This document shows positions 18,714 through 28,149 of a DNA stretch of 64,000 nucleotides, piece by piece (position 1 is the stretch's first letter; each line of letters opens with the position of its first letter). The stretch is taken from NCBI GenBank assembly GCA_963764235.1, contig CAVXRO010000004.1:186001-250000 (forward strand), written 5' to 3'. The notes beneath the pieces were generated by a model. It saw only the letters and a program-made list of their open reading frames with translations. It had not been told where the DNA came from and made no database searches. Both the position numbers and the translations under genes were made by a program. This stretch comes from DATFVA01 sp963764235. Lineage in GTDB: Bacteria > Bacteroidota > Ignavibacteria > Ignavibacteriales > Ignavibacteriaceae.

Positions 18714-19460
18714 TTAAAGTAATTCATGCTCCAGCTCAATCGCCTTCGGAAACAGAATAAAGTTCTCAAGATAAATATGTTTATGGAGATCTTCTTCAAA
18801 ATCTTTTAGTTCCTGCATGGTAACGCTGTATGTATTACAGGCATCTTCAGGTATTGAATAACCTCCGGTGAGATTTCTGATTTCGTACATCTCATCTCCG
18901 GCTGCCTGGTGTTCAGCTTCCATCATTCTTATAGGGTTTTTAACAGTTCCGAAATAAGGGGCTTCTGTTTTTCTTCCGCTACTTTTAGCAGTTGCAAGCT
19001 GTTTGACAAAGGGGAAGAGTATTTGTTCTTCTTTCATCATATGCTGTTTAAGCTCTTTGTATACTTTTTCGAAACTCTCAGCAACTTTCAACAGTTCAGG
19101 ATGATTTTTTCCATGTACTGACGCAATCTTTTGTGTGTGAGCCGAAAGAACCGGGATCATCCTGTTTATATAGGCATGGTGATTGTTCACAATATAGTCG
19201 ATTAAAAAATCGGCTCCCCAGTCAGCGTAATTATCAGTTCTGCTACCTGTGTTTTCGATTGACCTGAGTTCTTCAAAAACTTCTGAGGAATTAAGTCCCT
19301 TCTCGCGGCAGGCTTCTGATACCGGTTTTTTGCCTCCGCAGCAGAAATCGAGATCATATTTTTCGAATACTGCTGCAGCTTTGAAGTTCAGTGTTACTAT
19401 TTCCGAGAGAGTTAGACCTGAAAATTCAGTGTTCAGGATTTCACTTCTGTTCTGTTCCAT
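18714..19460 (-). CDS. ric: Iron-sulfur cluster repair di-iron protein
   Basis: 248 residues. The N-terminal ScdA_N (DUF542) segment has YDLDFCCGGKKPVSEAC near residues 35-50. From residue about 85 a hemerythrin-like four-helix bundle supplies the iron-binding His and Glu residues: NNHHAYINRM, HGKNHPELL, HMMKEEQILFPF, MEAEHQAAGDEM and HKHIYLENFILFPKA. The protein (also called YtfE or ScdA) rebuilds Fe-S clusters damaged by nitric oxide or peroxide. Its start directly abuts the stop of the Fe-S membrane protein gene, and the truncated haemoglobin gene follows, making a three-gene unit behind an NsrR-like operator. Confidence 0.94.
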   Translation of the reverse strand: MEQNRSEILNTEFSGLTLSEIVTLNFKAAAVFEKYDLDFCCGGKKPVSEACREKGLNSSEVFEELRSIENTGSRTDNYADWGADFLIDYIVNNHHAYINRMIPVLSAHTQKIASVHGKNHPELLKVAESFEKVYKELKQHMMKEEQILFPFVKQLATAKSSGRKTEAPYFGTVKNPIRMMEAEHQAAGDEMYEIRNLTGGYSIPEDACNTYSVTMQELKDFEEDLHKHIYLENFILFPKAIELEHELL

Positions 19461-20591
19461 TTAATTCTCCCTTGTATTATTAATTTTATCTTTTTTTTCA
19501 ATATTGTTTGAAACTGCCTCTTTGTTAAATTTTTTAATCGCAGCCGTTCCTGTGGGGTGACCGTACGTATTCATATTCTTATAATAAATAAGATATTCGC
19601 TCTTTGATATGTGGTTACCCCAATGCCCGCTGAAAATTCCTAATCCCGTCACCAGCATAAATATGGATACAACTCCTATAGCCACATATTTTTTATTTAC
19701 TTTCTTTTCCCCGGGAAGAATTGATTTCAGATCAAGAGTATCTGCAACAGGACAGGCATCAACGCAGCTTAGGCAGGTATTACATTCATCGGAAACTACT
19801 GTCTTAACTTCATCAACTTTTATGTAGGACGGGCATGCTTTTGCACATAAACCGCAGTCAATACAGCTGACGGGATCCCGTTTGATCTTATGAGGACTGA
19901 GAAATGAGGATATCCCCAGCAATGCACCGTAGGGACACAGGAATCTGCACCAGAAATTTCTTATAAATATTGAAAGGACAAACAGAGCCGCAATTATAAT
20001 TAGTGCTGTCTGTGAAATATCTGCAAAGAAGTGGTACATTTTCAGGTCTGCTACAATGTTGTACGGACTATCAAGAAAAGCCTGTAATGCCAATGACGAC
20101 ATCAGGAAGAAGACCGAATAAAAAAGGAAGCCCAGCAGCAGGTACTTTAGGCTGCGCAGCGGATAATCAATCCATTTAGGAAGGTGTATTCTCCGTTTGA
20201 AAATTTTCTTGTACATCTTTTCGCCGAAGTCGCCGACAAGTTCAGAAATAAATCCCACAGGACATAACCAGCTGCAGAAAGCCTTACCGAAAACCAATGA
20301 AACAAGCAGAATGGCAAGGAAGATGAATAAACCTGCCGGGTGTGCAGGATGAATCTCTCCGGTGGTTATAAAAAGATAAAAACTCATAAAAGAACTTATA
20401 GGAAGAAATCCATCTACTCCCGGTGGCCTGCTCATAAAAGATGATGCTCCCCCCGTTTCCAGGTATTTACTGAAGAAGTAGAACTCAACCCCGATCCATA
20501 TACACAATAATGCAAAAGCATTCTGAATAAGAAAACGGTATTTCTGTATCGGTTTCTCATTGTTGCGGATTATTTTCTTTTTGGTTCTCAT
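19461..20591 (-). CDS. 4Fe-4S membrane protein of the NapH/CcoG/NosR-like group
   Basis: 376 residues with about six membrane segments (for example FALLCIWIGVEFYFF and FIFLAILLVSLVFG). Two CxxxCP motifs flank the membrane core: CSWLCPVGF near residue 106 and CRFLCPYGALLG near 217. Two ferredoxin-type 4Fe-4S motifs follow: CIDCGLCAKACP near 243 and CNTCLSCVDACP near 272. A last membrane helix leads to a short C-terminal domain. Relatives pass electrons between quinols and periplasmic or cytoplasmic acceptors. Placement first in a Ric-truncated haemoglobin operon suggests electron supply for nitric-oxide reduction or Fe-S repair, which is inference. Conserved cysteines are all present. Confidence 0.85.
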   Translation of the reverse strand: MRTKKKIIRNNEKPIQKYRFLIQNAFALLCIWIGVEFYFFSKYLETGGASSFMSRPPGVDGFLPISSFMSFYLFITTGEIHPAHPAGLFIFLAILLVSLVFGKAFCSWLCPVGFISELVGDFGEKMYKKIFKRRIHLPKWIDYPLRSLKYLLLGFLFYSVFFLMSSLALQAFLDSPYNIVADLKMYHFFADISQTALIIIAALFVLSIFIRNFWCRFLCPYGALLGISSFLSPHKIKRDPVSCIDCGLCAKACPSYIKVDEVKTVVSDECNTCLSCVDACPVADTLDLKSILPGEKKVNKKYVAIGVVSIFMLVTGLGIFSGHWGNHISKSEYLIYYKNMNTYGHPTGTAAIKKFNKEAVSNNIEKKDKINNTREN

Positions 20592-20611
20592 ATCGGATAA
20601 TATAGTCTGAT
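20592..20611. promoter_or_regulatory. Candidate Rrf2/NsrR operator before the Fe-S membrane protein
   Basis: ATCGGA-N8-TCTGAT begins one base upstream of the ATG of the gene at 19461-20591. It is the same 6-8-6 inverted repeat as the site before the regulator gene, with one mismatch in the left arm. Its position suggests repression of the three-gene nitrosative-stress unit. Confidence 0.6.
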
Positions 20612-20628
20612 TTAATATTAAAAAATTT

Positions 20629-21060
20629 TCAGAGATTACTGACTTTTCTTAATGTACTCTCCTTAAATTTATCTATGGTCTCATCAGAAAGCATATTATA
20701 TGCCTTAGTTCTTAATTCCCCCCACTTTGAATGAAGGGGACAGGGATTATCGGGATTGCAGTTCGGAAATCCCAGCACACAATTGTTGAACATTCCAAGA
20801 CCGTCTATCGCTGCCACTATATCAATCAACCGAATCCTGGAAGGATTCTTAGCCAGGAAAAAACCGCCCGACTTCCCTTTCCTCGAATCAACTATCCCGC
20901 TCTCTGTGAGACTCTGAAGTATCTTGGATACAAATTCCTTAGGAATGTTAAGCTTTTTGGCAATTTCATCTGAAGAAATTACCTCACCTGTATGCTGAGC
21001 GGCAAGGTAAAGTACCGCTTGAAGTCCGTATTCACATTTTTTCGAGAATATTACTGTCAT
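20629..21060 (-). CDS. Rrf2 family transcriptional regulator, NsrR/IscR-like
   Basis: 143 residues. An N-terminal winged helix-turn-helix (KCEYGLQAVLYLAAQ, then IAKKLNIPKEFVSKILQSL and SRKGKSGGFFLAK) matches the Rrf2 family. The three-cysteine cluster CVLGFPNCNPDNPCPLH, near residues 94-110, matches the Fe-S ligand pattern of NsrR and IscR. NsrR-type proteins lose DNA binding when nitric oxide destroys their cluster. The gene stands 37 bp upstream of the Fe-S membrane protein/Ric/haemoglobin unit, and a matching inverted repeat precedes both, so it likely represses itself and the downstream genes. RsrR or IscR-like sensing cannot be excluded. Confidence 0.87.
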   Translation of the reverse strand: MTVIFSKKCEYGLQAVLYLAAQHTGEVISSDEIAKKLNIPKEFVSKILQSLTESGIVDSRKGKSGGFFLAKNPSRIRLIDIVAAIDGLGMFNNCVLGFPNCNPDNPCPLHSKWGELRTKAYNMLSDETIDKFKESTLRKVSNL

Positions 21061-21069
21061 ATTATCTAT

Positions 21070-21089
21070 ATCAGATTAAATTGTCTGAT
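21070..21089. promoter_or_regulatory. Candidate Rrf2/NsrR operator before the regulator gene
   Basis: Perfect inverted repeat ATCAGA-N8-TCTGAT starting 10 bp upstream of the regulator ATG. A minus-strand TATATTTA (21090-21097) with a TTG 20 bp further up (21118-21120) gives a plausible -33/-7 pair, so the repeat would cover the start of transcription, as expected for autorepression. Confidence 0.65.
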
Positions 21090-21150
21090 TAAATATACAA
21101 AAGAGAATATTCACTATCAATATTCTTTTTTATAAAAATTTTCTCTGAAA

Positions 21151-22116
21151 TCAGGTGGTTATGTCGTTTTTAATAAAATTTCTTTCGAAATAGAGATGTC
21201 CTATTTCAGCCCCCACAATGAAAACGACAGAAGAATAATAAATCCAGAAGGCTACCACAACAACAAGTGCATAAGCACCATAGATTCTGTTGAACGCTGC
21301 GAAATTATAAAGATAATATCCGAATAATTGTTTTGCGGCTTCCCACAGTACTGCAGCCCATAAAGCACTCATAAATGTCGCTTTTCTTCCAAGTTTTCTG
21401 AGAGGAACCGTAAAGTAGAGGACACTGAACACAGTAAAAATGAGGAGGAGAGACAGAAGAGTAAAAATAAGGTGACTGAAAATTCCACTTGAAAGAAAAC
21501 TGAAAACTGTCCACTCTCCTGCTTTCTGTCTTAGCAGGTCTATAGTAGGCATAGAGATAGTCGTTACAAAAAATATTATAATCACCATGAAAACAAGCGC
21601 AAAATCCCTTAGCTTTGCTATAAATATGTTAACATCGATTTCGACTCCATAGACCTTATTTAATATGGTTCTCATACTACTGAATAAACTGCTTGCGGCA
21701 AATAATAAACCAAAACCGCCTATAATACCTGCGATGTTCCTGTACTCAATGACTTCATTTATCCGGTTAAAGATAATTTTCTTTACAAACTCTGAATATC
21801 GGGAGTAAGGTATTATCGTTTCTATGAGAGTATTTATCTGAAACTGAACAGAAGAGGAATCTAACAGATTACCCAGAACTGCGAATATGATCAGAACGAA
21901 AGGAATAATACAAAGGAATATGGAAAATGCGAGTCCCCCGGCAAATAAGAACACATGGTGTTCATCAATTCTTTTTGTCAGACCCTTGTAATAGTATACA
22001 ACAAATGTTTTTATTTCCCGAAATCCCGGTGTCAGATGCAGGATAAAACGAAACTTTCTGAAAATTTCGTATACAGATAATTCCCTGAGCCTGGATTTAA
22101 TTTTATTTTTAACCAT
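21151..22116 (-). CDS. YihY/BrkB family inner-membrane protein
   Basis: 321 residues with six or so membrane helices. The family signature appears as HHVFLFAGGLAFSIFLCIIPFVLIIFAVLG in outline near residues 55-85, with AGIIGGFGLLFAASSLFSSMRTILNKVYG near 128-158 and a last block WAAVLWEAAKQLFGYYLYNF near 255-275. These proteins were once called RNase BN but are membrane proteins of uncertain role. Its start overlaps the 3' end of purL by 8 bp on the same strand, so the two are cotranscribed; the pairing does not suggest a function. Confidence 0.87.
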   Translation of the reverse strand: MVKNKIKSRLRELSVYEIFRKFRFILHLTPGFREIKTFVVYYYKGLTKRIDEHHVFLFAGGLAFSIFLCIIPFVLIIFAVLGNLLDSSSVQFQINTLIETIIPYSRYSEFVKKIIFNRINEVIEYRNIAGIIGGFGLLFAASSLFSSMRTILNKVYGVEIDVNIFIAKLRDFALVFMVIIIFFVTTISMPTIDLLRQKAGEWTVFSFLSSGIFSHLIFTLLSLLLIFTVFSVLYFTVPLRKLGRKATFMSALWAAVLWEAAKQLFGYYLYNFAAFNRIYGAYALVVVVAFWIYYSSVVFIVGAEIGHLYFERNFIKNDITT

Positions 22117-24331
22117 TCATTATGTTGGAAATAGTGTTATAATAAACATCAGCCAGTTTATTAACATCAATTTCCATAATATTATTCACTTTTAATGAAC
22201 TTCCCCCGGTTTTACCAAGAAACGAAAATGTCTGCTCTTCCTCCCGGAGATACTTTTCGAACTCATCCTTTGAATCTTCACGGATCGAAACTATAATACG
22301 TGACTGGCTTTCGGAGAAAAATGAAAAATCATTACGTGTTTTGACAGGCACATTTACATCCGCCCCGATCTTATTTTCATTGTTAATTATGCAGCATTCA
22401 GCCAGCGCTGAAATTATACCGCCTTCTGAAATATCGTGTGCCGACCTGATAATCTGTTTCTGAATCAAACCCAAAAGCGAATCCTGGAGTTTCTTTTCAA
22501 CTGTGAGGTCGATCTTTGGAGAATCTCCCTTCACTTTCCCATGAATTACCTTCAGGTATTCACTGCCTCCCAATTCCTCGAAGTCTTCTCCAAGCAGGTA
22601 TATCAGTTCGCCGGGTTCCTTGAAAAATGACGTTGTTATATTTTTAAGGTCCTCAATTAATCCAACCATTCCTATTGTAGGTGTCGGATACACCGCACTC
22701 AAAGGAGATTCATTATAAAAACTTACGTTTCCCCCGGTAACCGGTGTGTTGAAAAAGCGGCAGGCATCGCCCATTCCTTTTATCGCTTTTGAAAACTGCC
22801 AATATACTTCGGGTTTATAAGGATTGCCGAAATTAAGACAATTTGTTATTCCCAGCGGCACTCCTCCTGAACAGACAATATTCCTTGCTGATTCAGCAAC
22901 AGCTATCCTGGTTCCTTCCTCAGGGTTCAGATAAACATACCGCCCGTTGCAGTCGGTTTTTACAGCGAGTGCTTTGTTTGTGTCCTTAATCCGGATCACG
23001 GCTGCATCACAGCCCGGACCAACGACTGTATTGGTTCTTACCATCGAATCATACTGTTCATAAACCCAGCGCTTCGATACAATATTCGGCGAAGAAAATA
23101 CTTTGAGAAAAATCCCTGTTATATCCTCAGGCTCCTGCAGTGACGTGAAATCGAATTCCCTGACAGTCTTTAAATAAGCCGGTTCTTTAGTTTCTCTATG
23201 GTATACAGGAGCGCCTCCTCCAAGAACCAGTTCATAGGCAGGTATTACAGCTTTATTACCACCTTCATAATCGACCTCAAGTTTACCGTCAGCGGTAACC
23301 TCACCAATTATCTCGCAGTGAAGATCCCACTTTTCAAATACTGATTTAACTTTTTCCTCATAACCTTTTTTAACGACACACAACATTCTTTCCTGGCTCT
23401 CTGAAAGCATTATTTCATATGCGCTCATACCTGCTTCACGAAGAGGAACTTTATCAAGGTTGATCTTCATTCCCGATTCACCCTTGGCGCTCATTTCGCT
23501 TGTTGAACAGGAAATACCGGCCGCACCCATATCCTGAATTCCTATAAGCCAGTCATTTTTAATAATCTCTAAAGTTGCCTCCAGCAGGAGTTTTTCAGTG
23601 AAAGGATCACCAACCTGGACAGAAGGACGTTTAGCCTCAGATTTTTCAGATATCTCTTCCGAAGCAAAGGTAGCACCATGTATTCCATCCCTGCCGGTGG
23701 AGGAACCCACAATCATAACAGGATTGCCCTTCCCTTTAGCAACTGCGCTTGCTGCAAGGTTTTTCTTGACTATTCCAACTGCCATCGCATTTACCAGAGG
23801 GTTACCCTGGTAGGATTCATCAAAATACACTTCACCCGCTACGGTTGGTACACCAAAGCTATTGCCGTAATCTCCTATTCCTTTTACAACACCTTCGAAC
23901 AGGTAACGTGTACGGGCATCATCAAGCGAACCGAAACGTAATGAATTAAGTGAGGCTACCGGACGCGCACCCATGGTAAATATATCCCGCATTATTCCGC
24001 CGACTCCCGTTGCTGCCCCCTGGTAAGGCTCAACCGCAGATGGATGGTTGTGACTTTCGATTTTGAATGCAACCGCATAACCGTCGCCAATATCGATTAG
24101 TCCCGCGTTTTCCTCCCCTGCCCCCACCAACAGACTTCCGCCCTCTCTGGGAAGGGTTTTTAATAGGGCGATTGAATTCTTATAGCTGCAGTGCTCACTC
24201 CACATCACGGAGAAAATACCGAGCTCGGTGAACGAAGGGGTTCTCCCTAAAATACTTAGAATTCGCTGGTATTCTTCTTCTGTTAATCCATGTTCGTAGG
24301 CAAGTTCAGGAGTTACTTCAGGTTCCGTCAT
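22109..24331 (-). CDS. purL: Phosphoribosylformylglycinamidine synthase subunit PurL
   Basis: 740 residues, the small PurL type that works with separate PurS and PurQ. It begins with GLTEEEYQRILSILGRTPSFTELGIFSVMWSEHCSYK in outline, where SEHCSYKNS is the substrate and ATP region. KIESHNHPSAVEPYQGAATGVGGI (residues about 92-115) and GIQDMGAAGISCSTSEM (near 265) are family signatures, and GGNVSFYNE near 528 repeats the pattern in the second half. It converts FGAR, glutamine-derived ammonia and ATP to FGAM in purine synthesis. purS and purQ lie 13 kb away at 36839-37785. The downstream YihY gene overlaps its end. Confidence 0.97.
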   Translation of the reverse strand: MTEPEVTPELAYEHGLTEEEYQRILSILGRTPSFTELGIFSVMWSEHCSYKNSIALLKTLPREGGSLLVGAGEENAGLIDIGDGYAVAFKIESHNHPSAVEPYQGAATGVGGIMRDIFTMGARPVASLNSLRFGSLDDARTRYLFEGVVKGIGDYGNSFGVPTVAGEVYFDESYQGNPLVNAMAVGIVKKNLAASAVAKGKGNPVMIVGSSTGRDGIHGATFASEEISEKSEAKRPSVQVGDPFTEKLLLEATLEIIKNDWLIGIQDMGAAGISCSTSEMSAKGESGMKINLDKVPLREAGMSAYEIMLSESQERMLCVVKKGYEEKVKSVFEKWDLHCEIIGEVTADGKLEVDYEGGNKAVIPAYELVLGGGAPVYHRETKEPAYLKTVREFDFTSLQEPEDITGIFLKVFSSPNIVSKRWVYEQYDSMVRTNTVVGPGCDAAVIRIKDTNKALAVKTDCNGRYVYLNPEEGTRIAVAESARNIVCSGGVPLGITNCLNFGNPYKPEVYWQFSKAIKGMGDACRFFNTPVTGGNVSFYNESPLSAVYPTPTIGMVGLIEDLKNITTSFFKEPGELIYLLGEDFEELGGSEYLKVIHGKVKGDSPKIDLTVEKKLQDSLLGLIQKQIIRSAHDISEGGIISALAECCIINNENKIGADVNVPVKTRNDFSFFSESQSRIIVSIREDSKDEFEKYLREEEQTFSFLGKTGGSSLKVNNIMEIDVNKLADVYYNTISNIMNG

Positions 24332-24428
24332 ATCTTTACTATTTTAATTTTTCTTTAATCAAAAATTGACTTTAAATATAAAGAAATAATGATAAGCAGG
24401 GAAACCAGTAACGAGGAGGTTTGACTGA

Positions 24429-25364
24429 TTAAATAGAATTTTTAAGGTAATCTATAGTCATTTTAAGGCCGTCTATTCTTTTGACTTTTGGCTCCCAACC
24501 CAGTACTCGTCTTGCTTTTTCAATAGAAGGCTGTCTGACTTTAGGATCGTCGACAGGAAGATCTTTATAGACGATTTTACTTTTTGAACCCGTAATCTGT
24601 ATTACTTCTTCAGCAAATCCTTTTATTGAGATTTCCTCAGGATTTCCAATGTTAACAGGTTCAACTTCAGAAGAATTAAGCAGTCTGAATATCCCCTCCA
24701 CAAGATCATCAACATAGCAGAAACTCCTTGTTTGTGAACCGTCACCGAATACTGTAATATCCTCGCCCCTGAGAGCCTGTCCGACAAACGCAGGGAGAGC
24801 TCTTCCGTCATCAAGTCTCATCCTGGGTCCGAAGGTATTAAAAATTCTTACAATCCTTGTGTCAAGATTATGGTACCGGTTATACGCCATCGTAATGGCT
24901 TCAGCAAATCTTTTTGCTTCGTCATATACTCCGCGGGGACCTATAGGATTTACATTTCCCCAGTAACTTTCCGGCTGGGGATGAATGGCTGGATCGCCGT
25001 AAACTTCACTCGTGGAAGCCAGTAAAAACCTTGCATCCTTTTCCTTTGCGAGGCCGAGCGCCTTGTGTGTTCCCAGTGAACCCACCTTCAGCGTCTGAAT
25101 CGGCAATTTAAGGTAATCAATGGGACTTGCCGGAGAAGCAAAGTGAAGTATATAATCAACTTTGCCGGGTAAAAAAATGTAGTTTGTTACATCATGTTTT
25201 ACAAAAGAAAAGTTATCGTTGCCTGCAAGGTGACTAATATTATTAGTGTTACCCGTAATGAGGTTATCTATACAGATTACTTTTAATCCCTCTTTAAGCA
25301 AACGATCACAAAGATGTGAACCTAAAAATCCGGCTCCTCCGGTTACAACTGCAGTCTCAGACAC
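24429..25364 (-). CDS. UDP-glucuronate decarboxylase (UDP-xylose synthase), SDR family
   Basis: 311 residues. The NAD-binding GGAGFLGSHL lies at residues 8-17, the catalytic triad is in STSEVYGDP (near 117-125) and YDEAKRFAE (near 147), and WGNVNPIGPRGVYDEAKR is the block I associate with UXS enzymes. RIFNTFGPRMRLDDGRALP and GSQTRSFCYVDDLVEG are also typical. It would turn UDP-glucuronate to UDP-xylose for polysaccharide. The start lies 2 bp from the Wzz-like gene, and it is the last gene of the exopolysaccharide run. Another nucleotide-sugar epimerase is the alternative, but the signature block favours the decarboxylase. Confidence 0.88.
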   Translation of the reverse strand: MSETAVVTGGAGFLGSHLCDRLLKEGLKVICIDNLITGNTNNISHLAGNDNFSFVKHDVTNYIFLPGKVDYILHFASPASPIDYLKLPIQTLKVGSLGTHKALGLAKEKDARFLLASTSEVYGDPAIHPQPESYWGNVNPIGPRGVYDEAKRFAEAITMAYNRYHNLDTRIVRIFNTFGPRMRLDDGRALPAFVGQALRGEDITVFGDGSQTRSFCYVDDLVEGIFRLLNSSEVEPVNIGNPEEISIKGFAEEVIQITGSKSKIVYKDLPVDDPKVRQPSIEKARRVLGWEPKVKRIDGLKMTIDYLKNSI

Positions 25365-25366
25365 TA

Positions 25367-26506
25367 CTACTCCTTAGATTTATGCCAGTATGTTTTTCTT
25401 TCACTTAATACAACTATTAAACTCATCAGCAGGAACACGAATATTCCCCCGGTAATTGTTGAGAATACGGTTTTTGGTGCTGATTTTCTCTGCGGAGGGA
25501 TTGCTTCATCCAGAACCTGGATCGTGGGTATATCCCTGTTTTCCTGGATTTTCTCTTTATAATACTGCTGCTGAAGCAGCAGGTAAACTTCATTCTGTAT
25601 TTTTACATCACGCAGTAACGATGCAAGTTGTTTTCCCAGTTCCGGAACATCTTTAAAAGCAACAAGGTAATCCTGACTTCCCATGGCCATTTTATCATAC
25701 TGCTCTCTCAGCTGACCAAGCTTGGTTCGTAATGCAACCAGGGTCTGATTGTCTTCACGCAGATTCGACTGCAGAAGTCCAAGCTGGACTTCGGTCTTGA
25801 TTATTTCAGTCTTTAACCCTGCAGCAGCTTCTATAGCTGCATTAACCTGTTCAGGAAGAGATATTGCTTTATTTGTCTGCTGGAATACCGCCAGTTTGTT
25901 TTCCACTGAATCAAGCTGGTTTTTTGTTTTCACAAGCTGTTCTTCGATATACTGGCGTGCGCGTTTTGCCTGAGAAGATAATTTCTCCCGGTTCATTTTA
26001 TCAAGAGCTTCAACATATGTATTGGACAAATCCGCAGCCATCTGTTTTATTGAATCTCTATCAGATGTTATAAGGGGAAATAGTGAAGTAGAAACTTCCA
26101 CATTCAACTTGATTATCCCCTCTTTAGTCAGATCAATTTCTAATTTATCCTGTAACTTTTCAGCAGCTTTATATTTATTGTCAGTATCATAATAATTATC
26201 AAGATTATACTTGTTCACAACATATAGCGCTGCTGTCCTGCTTTTAAGCATTTCAACATAAAGTTGTGAGTTGGCACTTGATAATCCTCCTCCGAGTATG
26301 CTCGAGAAATCCTGTCCGCTTAACAAACTGCTCAGTGGACCGGATTCGCTGTTATTTTCCGGCGGCATTACGGAAATGGTAGATTTATATGTCACAGGAT
26401 AAACAAAGAACAGGATCAGGAATAGTATAATGGTAGCAGCTATTGTCACCTTTAAAATTTTATTCCTGTGGAAAACTATTGTATTTAATATTTCGTGATA
26501 ATTCAA
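25367..26506 (-). CDS. Wzz/chain-length determinant family protein
   Basis: 379 residues with a membrane helix at about 17-37 (VTIAATIILFLILFFVYPVTY) and another at about 350-370 (TGGIFVFLLMSLIVVL). Between them lies a long periplasmic coiled-coil region with LVKTKNQLDSVENKLAVFQ and QLGQLREQYDKM-type heptads. A proline-rich IPPQRKSAPK precedes the last helix, as in polysaccharide co-polymerases. It sets polymer length or couples the kinase to export. No cytoplasmic kinase domain is present, unlike the neighbour at 28150-30405. It is 3 bp downstream of the SLBB export gene. Confidence 0.85.
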   Translation of the reverse strand: MNYHEILNTIVFHRNKILKVTIAATIILFLILFFVYPVTYKSTISVMPPENNSESGPLSSLLSGQDFSSILGGGLSSANSQLYVEMLKSRTAALYVVNKYNLDNYYDTDNKYKAAEKLQDKLEIDLTKEGIIKLNVEVSTSLFPLITSDRDSIKQMAADLSNTYVEALDKMNREKLSSQAKRARQYIEEQLVKTKNQLDSVENKLAVFQQTNKAISLPEQVNAAIEAAAGLKTEIIKTEVQLGLLQSNLREDNQTLVALRTKLGQLREQYDKMAMGSQDYLVAFKDVPELGKQLASLLRDVKIQNEVYLLLQQQYYKEKIQENRDIPTIQVLDEAIPPQRKSAPKTVFSTITGGIFVFLLMSLIVVLSERKTYWHKSKE

Positions 26507-26509
26507 TTT

Positions 26510-28135
26510 CTACCTCGAAGCTACTATTATAGCAACTGTAGCTGCAATTATTGCTGCAACCTGACCGACAACTGCCAGTGAAGTTGTAAATACATCCCAG
26601 AATTTTGGTCCCGGCGGAATTTCGGGTATCCAGATTGTATCCCCAGGTTTAAGTGTGTCAACATCTTCCGCATCAATCCATTCCCCGCTGTTTGCTTTGA
26701 TGACACGGACATCCCCATCTTCAGCCCGCCAGCCGAATCCTCCGGCCAGTTTTATATAATCGTCAACTGTTAATCCCGGCTGATAAATAATATTTCCCGG
26801 ATTAACAACCTGCCCGAGGAGTATGACATAATCTTTCGCTTCGGGAACGTTTATAACGTCACCTCTTTTCAATAAAAGGTCTTCCGATTTATCACCCTTA
26901 TTAAAGAGCTGGTTGAAATCCACAACGACCTTCCCCACCCTCTGACGCGACTTAGCTTTCAAATAATCGTATTCATCATCAGTCATATCTGCCCGGAGCA
27001 TGGTTTTTAACCGTTCGTACTCAGGATCATCCTCTACTGTGCCTGTATGGCGGGTAAGTGTTGCATCAATGAGTGAAGCATCTTTCCGGAATCCTCCTGC
27101 CTGATGGATTATTTCCGAAAGCATAGTTTCATTTTCATTAATTTTATAATAACCGGGATATTTAACAAAACCTGCAATCTGAATAAATTTAGGATCAAAA
27201 TAATTGGGAATTTCCCTTATCATGATCTGGTCCTCATAATGCAAAAGCAGACTGCCGCTCTTCACTTCAGCATAGTTATAATAACGGCTAACCTGCGTTC
27301 TGCTGTCAGATTCAAAACTTACCACTTCGATAGAATCTCTCCTGGCTTTCGCCATCAGACCGCCGGCTATTGTAATAAGATGGTCGACACTTTCACCGTC
27401 AACAAATTCATATATCCCCGGATATTTAATCAAACCCGTAATTGAAACTACTTTATCCACACGGTCGACAATTACGACATCACCCTCTCTCATTAGAGGA
27501 TTGTTCTTCCTGTCCCCCAGTCTCAGAAAATTCAGGAGATCGTAAACCTGTTCAGCGCTGTCCCTGTGGATGACCCTGATATTTCTGAAATTCGAAGTAT
27601 TATTCAGTCCCTGCGAATCCATTATAAGATCTATCAGCCTTGAATTGGCCGGCATAACGAAGGTAGAAGGTTTTTTCACATCTCCCAAAAGCGATATTTT
27701 AATCTTTCTGAAATCAGTTAAGGATATAAAAATGTCCACATTCTTATAATAGATATCGACTGATTTTTTAATCTTATTTTTTGCTTCCCGAAGTGTTAAC
27801 CCGTTCAAATCAATACCACCGACCTTAGGTACATACAATATACCTTCCTGGTTTATGAACAGGTCAAGAGGTATTTCTTCGATTCCATTTATTGAAATAA
27901 AAATTTTATCGCCCGGTCCTACGATATATTCGTCGGGATTTACGCTCCCCTCTGTCGCCACCATAGATAAATTTTTTCCGGCTATAGAGGCTAATGAATC
28001 GGAGAATAAGGCGAAAGTTCTTTCATTGTAATTGGGTATGCCCTGGCAGTAGGAAGAATTAAGTATTCCGCTGAAAATGATAAGCGCGAAGAAAAGTATT
28101 GAATCGTTTTTTAATAAACGGTTGATTTTAATCAT
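26510..28135 (-). CDS. SLBB-domain polysaccharide export protein (Wza-like)
   Basis: 541 residues. A hydrophobic leader (SILFFALIIFSGILNSSYCQG) precedes the Poly_export domain, residues about 70-150: DEYIVGPGDKIFISINGIEE, then LYVPKVGGIDLNGLTLREA. At least four SLBB-type repeats follow, each with a VxxPGxY core (LGDVKKPSTF, TGLIKYPGIYEF, AGFVKYPGYYKI, LGQVVNPGNII) and a GG.. block. A C-terminal membrane helix ends it (FTTSLAVVGQVAAIIAATVAIIVA). It probably forms the outer-membrane or periplasm-spanning channel for exopolysaccharide. It sits between the tyrosine kinase gene and the Wzz-like gene, with 3 and 14 bp gaps. Confidence 0.87.
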   Translation of the reverse strand: MIKINRLLKNDSILFFALIIFSGILNSSYCQGIPNYNERTFALFSDSLASIAGKNLSMVATEGSVNPDEYIVGPGDKIFISINGIEEIPLDLFINQEGILYVPKVGGIDLNGLTLREAKNKIKKSVDIYYKNVDIFISLTDFRKIKISLLGDVKKPSTFVMPANSRLIDLIMDSQGLNNTSNFRNIRVIHRDSAEQVYDLLNFLRLGDRKNNPLMREGDVVIVDRVDKVVSITGLIKYPGIYEFVDGESVDHLITIAGGLMAKARRDSIEVVSFESDSRTQVSRYYNYAEVKSGSLLLHYEDQIMIREIPNYFDPKFIQIAGFVKYPGYYKINENETMLSEIIHQAGGFRKDASLIDATLTRHTGTVEDDPEYERLKTMLRADMTDDEYDYLKAKSRQRVGKVVVDFNQLFNKGDKSEDLLLKRGDVINVPEAKDYVILLGQVVNPGNIIYQPGLTVDDYIKLAGGFGWRAEDGDVRVIKANSGEWIDAEDVDTLKPGDTIWIPEIPPGPKFWDVFTTSLAVVGQVAAIIAATVAIIVASR

Positions 28136-28149
28136 TTGACAAGCAGTTC

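Noticed and set aside
24380..24425. Possible terminator between the decarboxylase and purL genes
   Set aside because: Only a weak five-base stem AAACC/GGTTT with a long loop.
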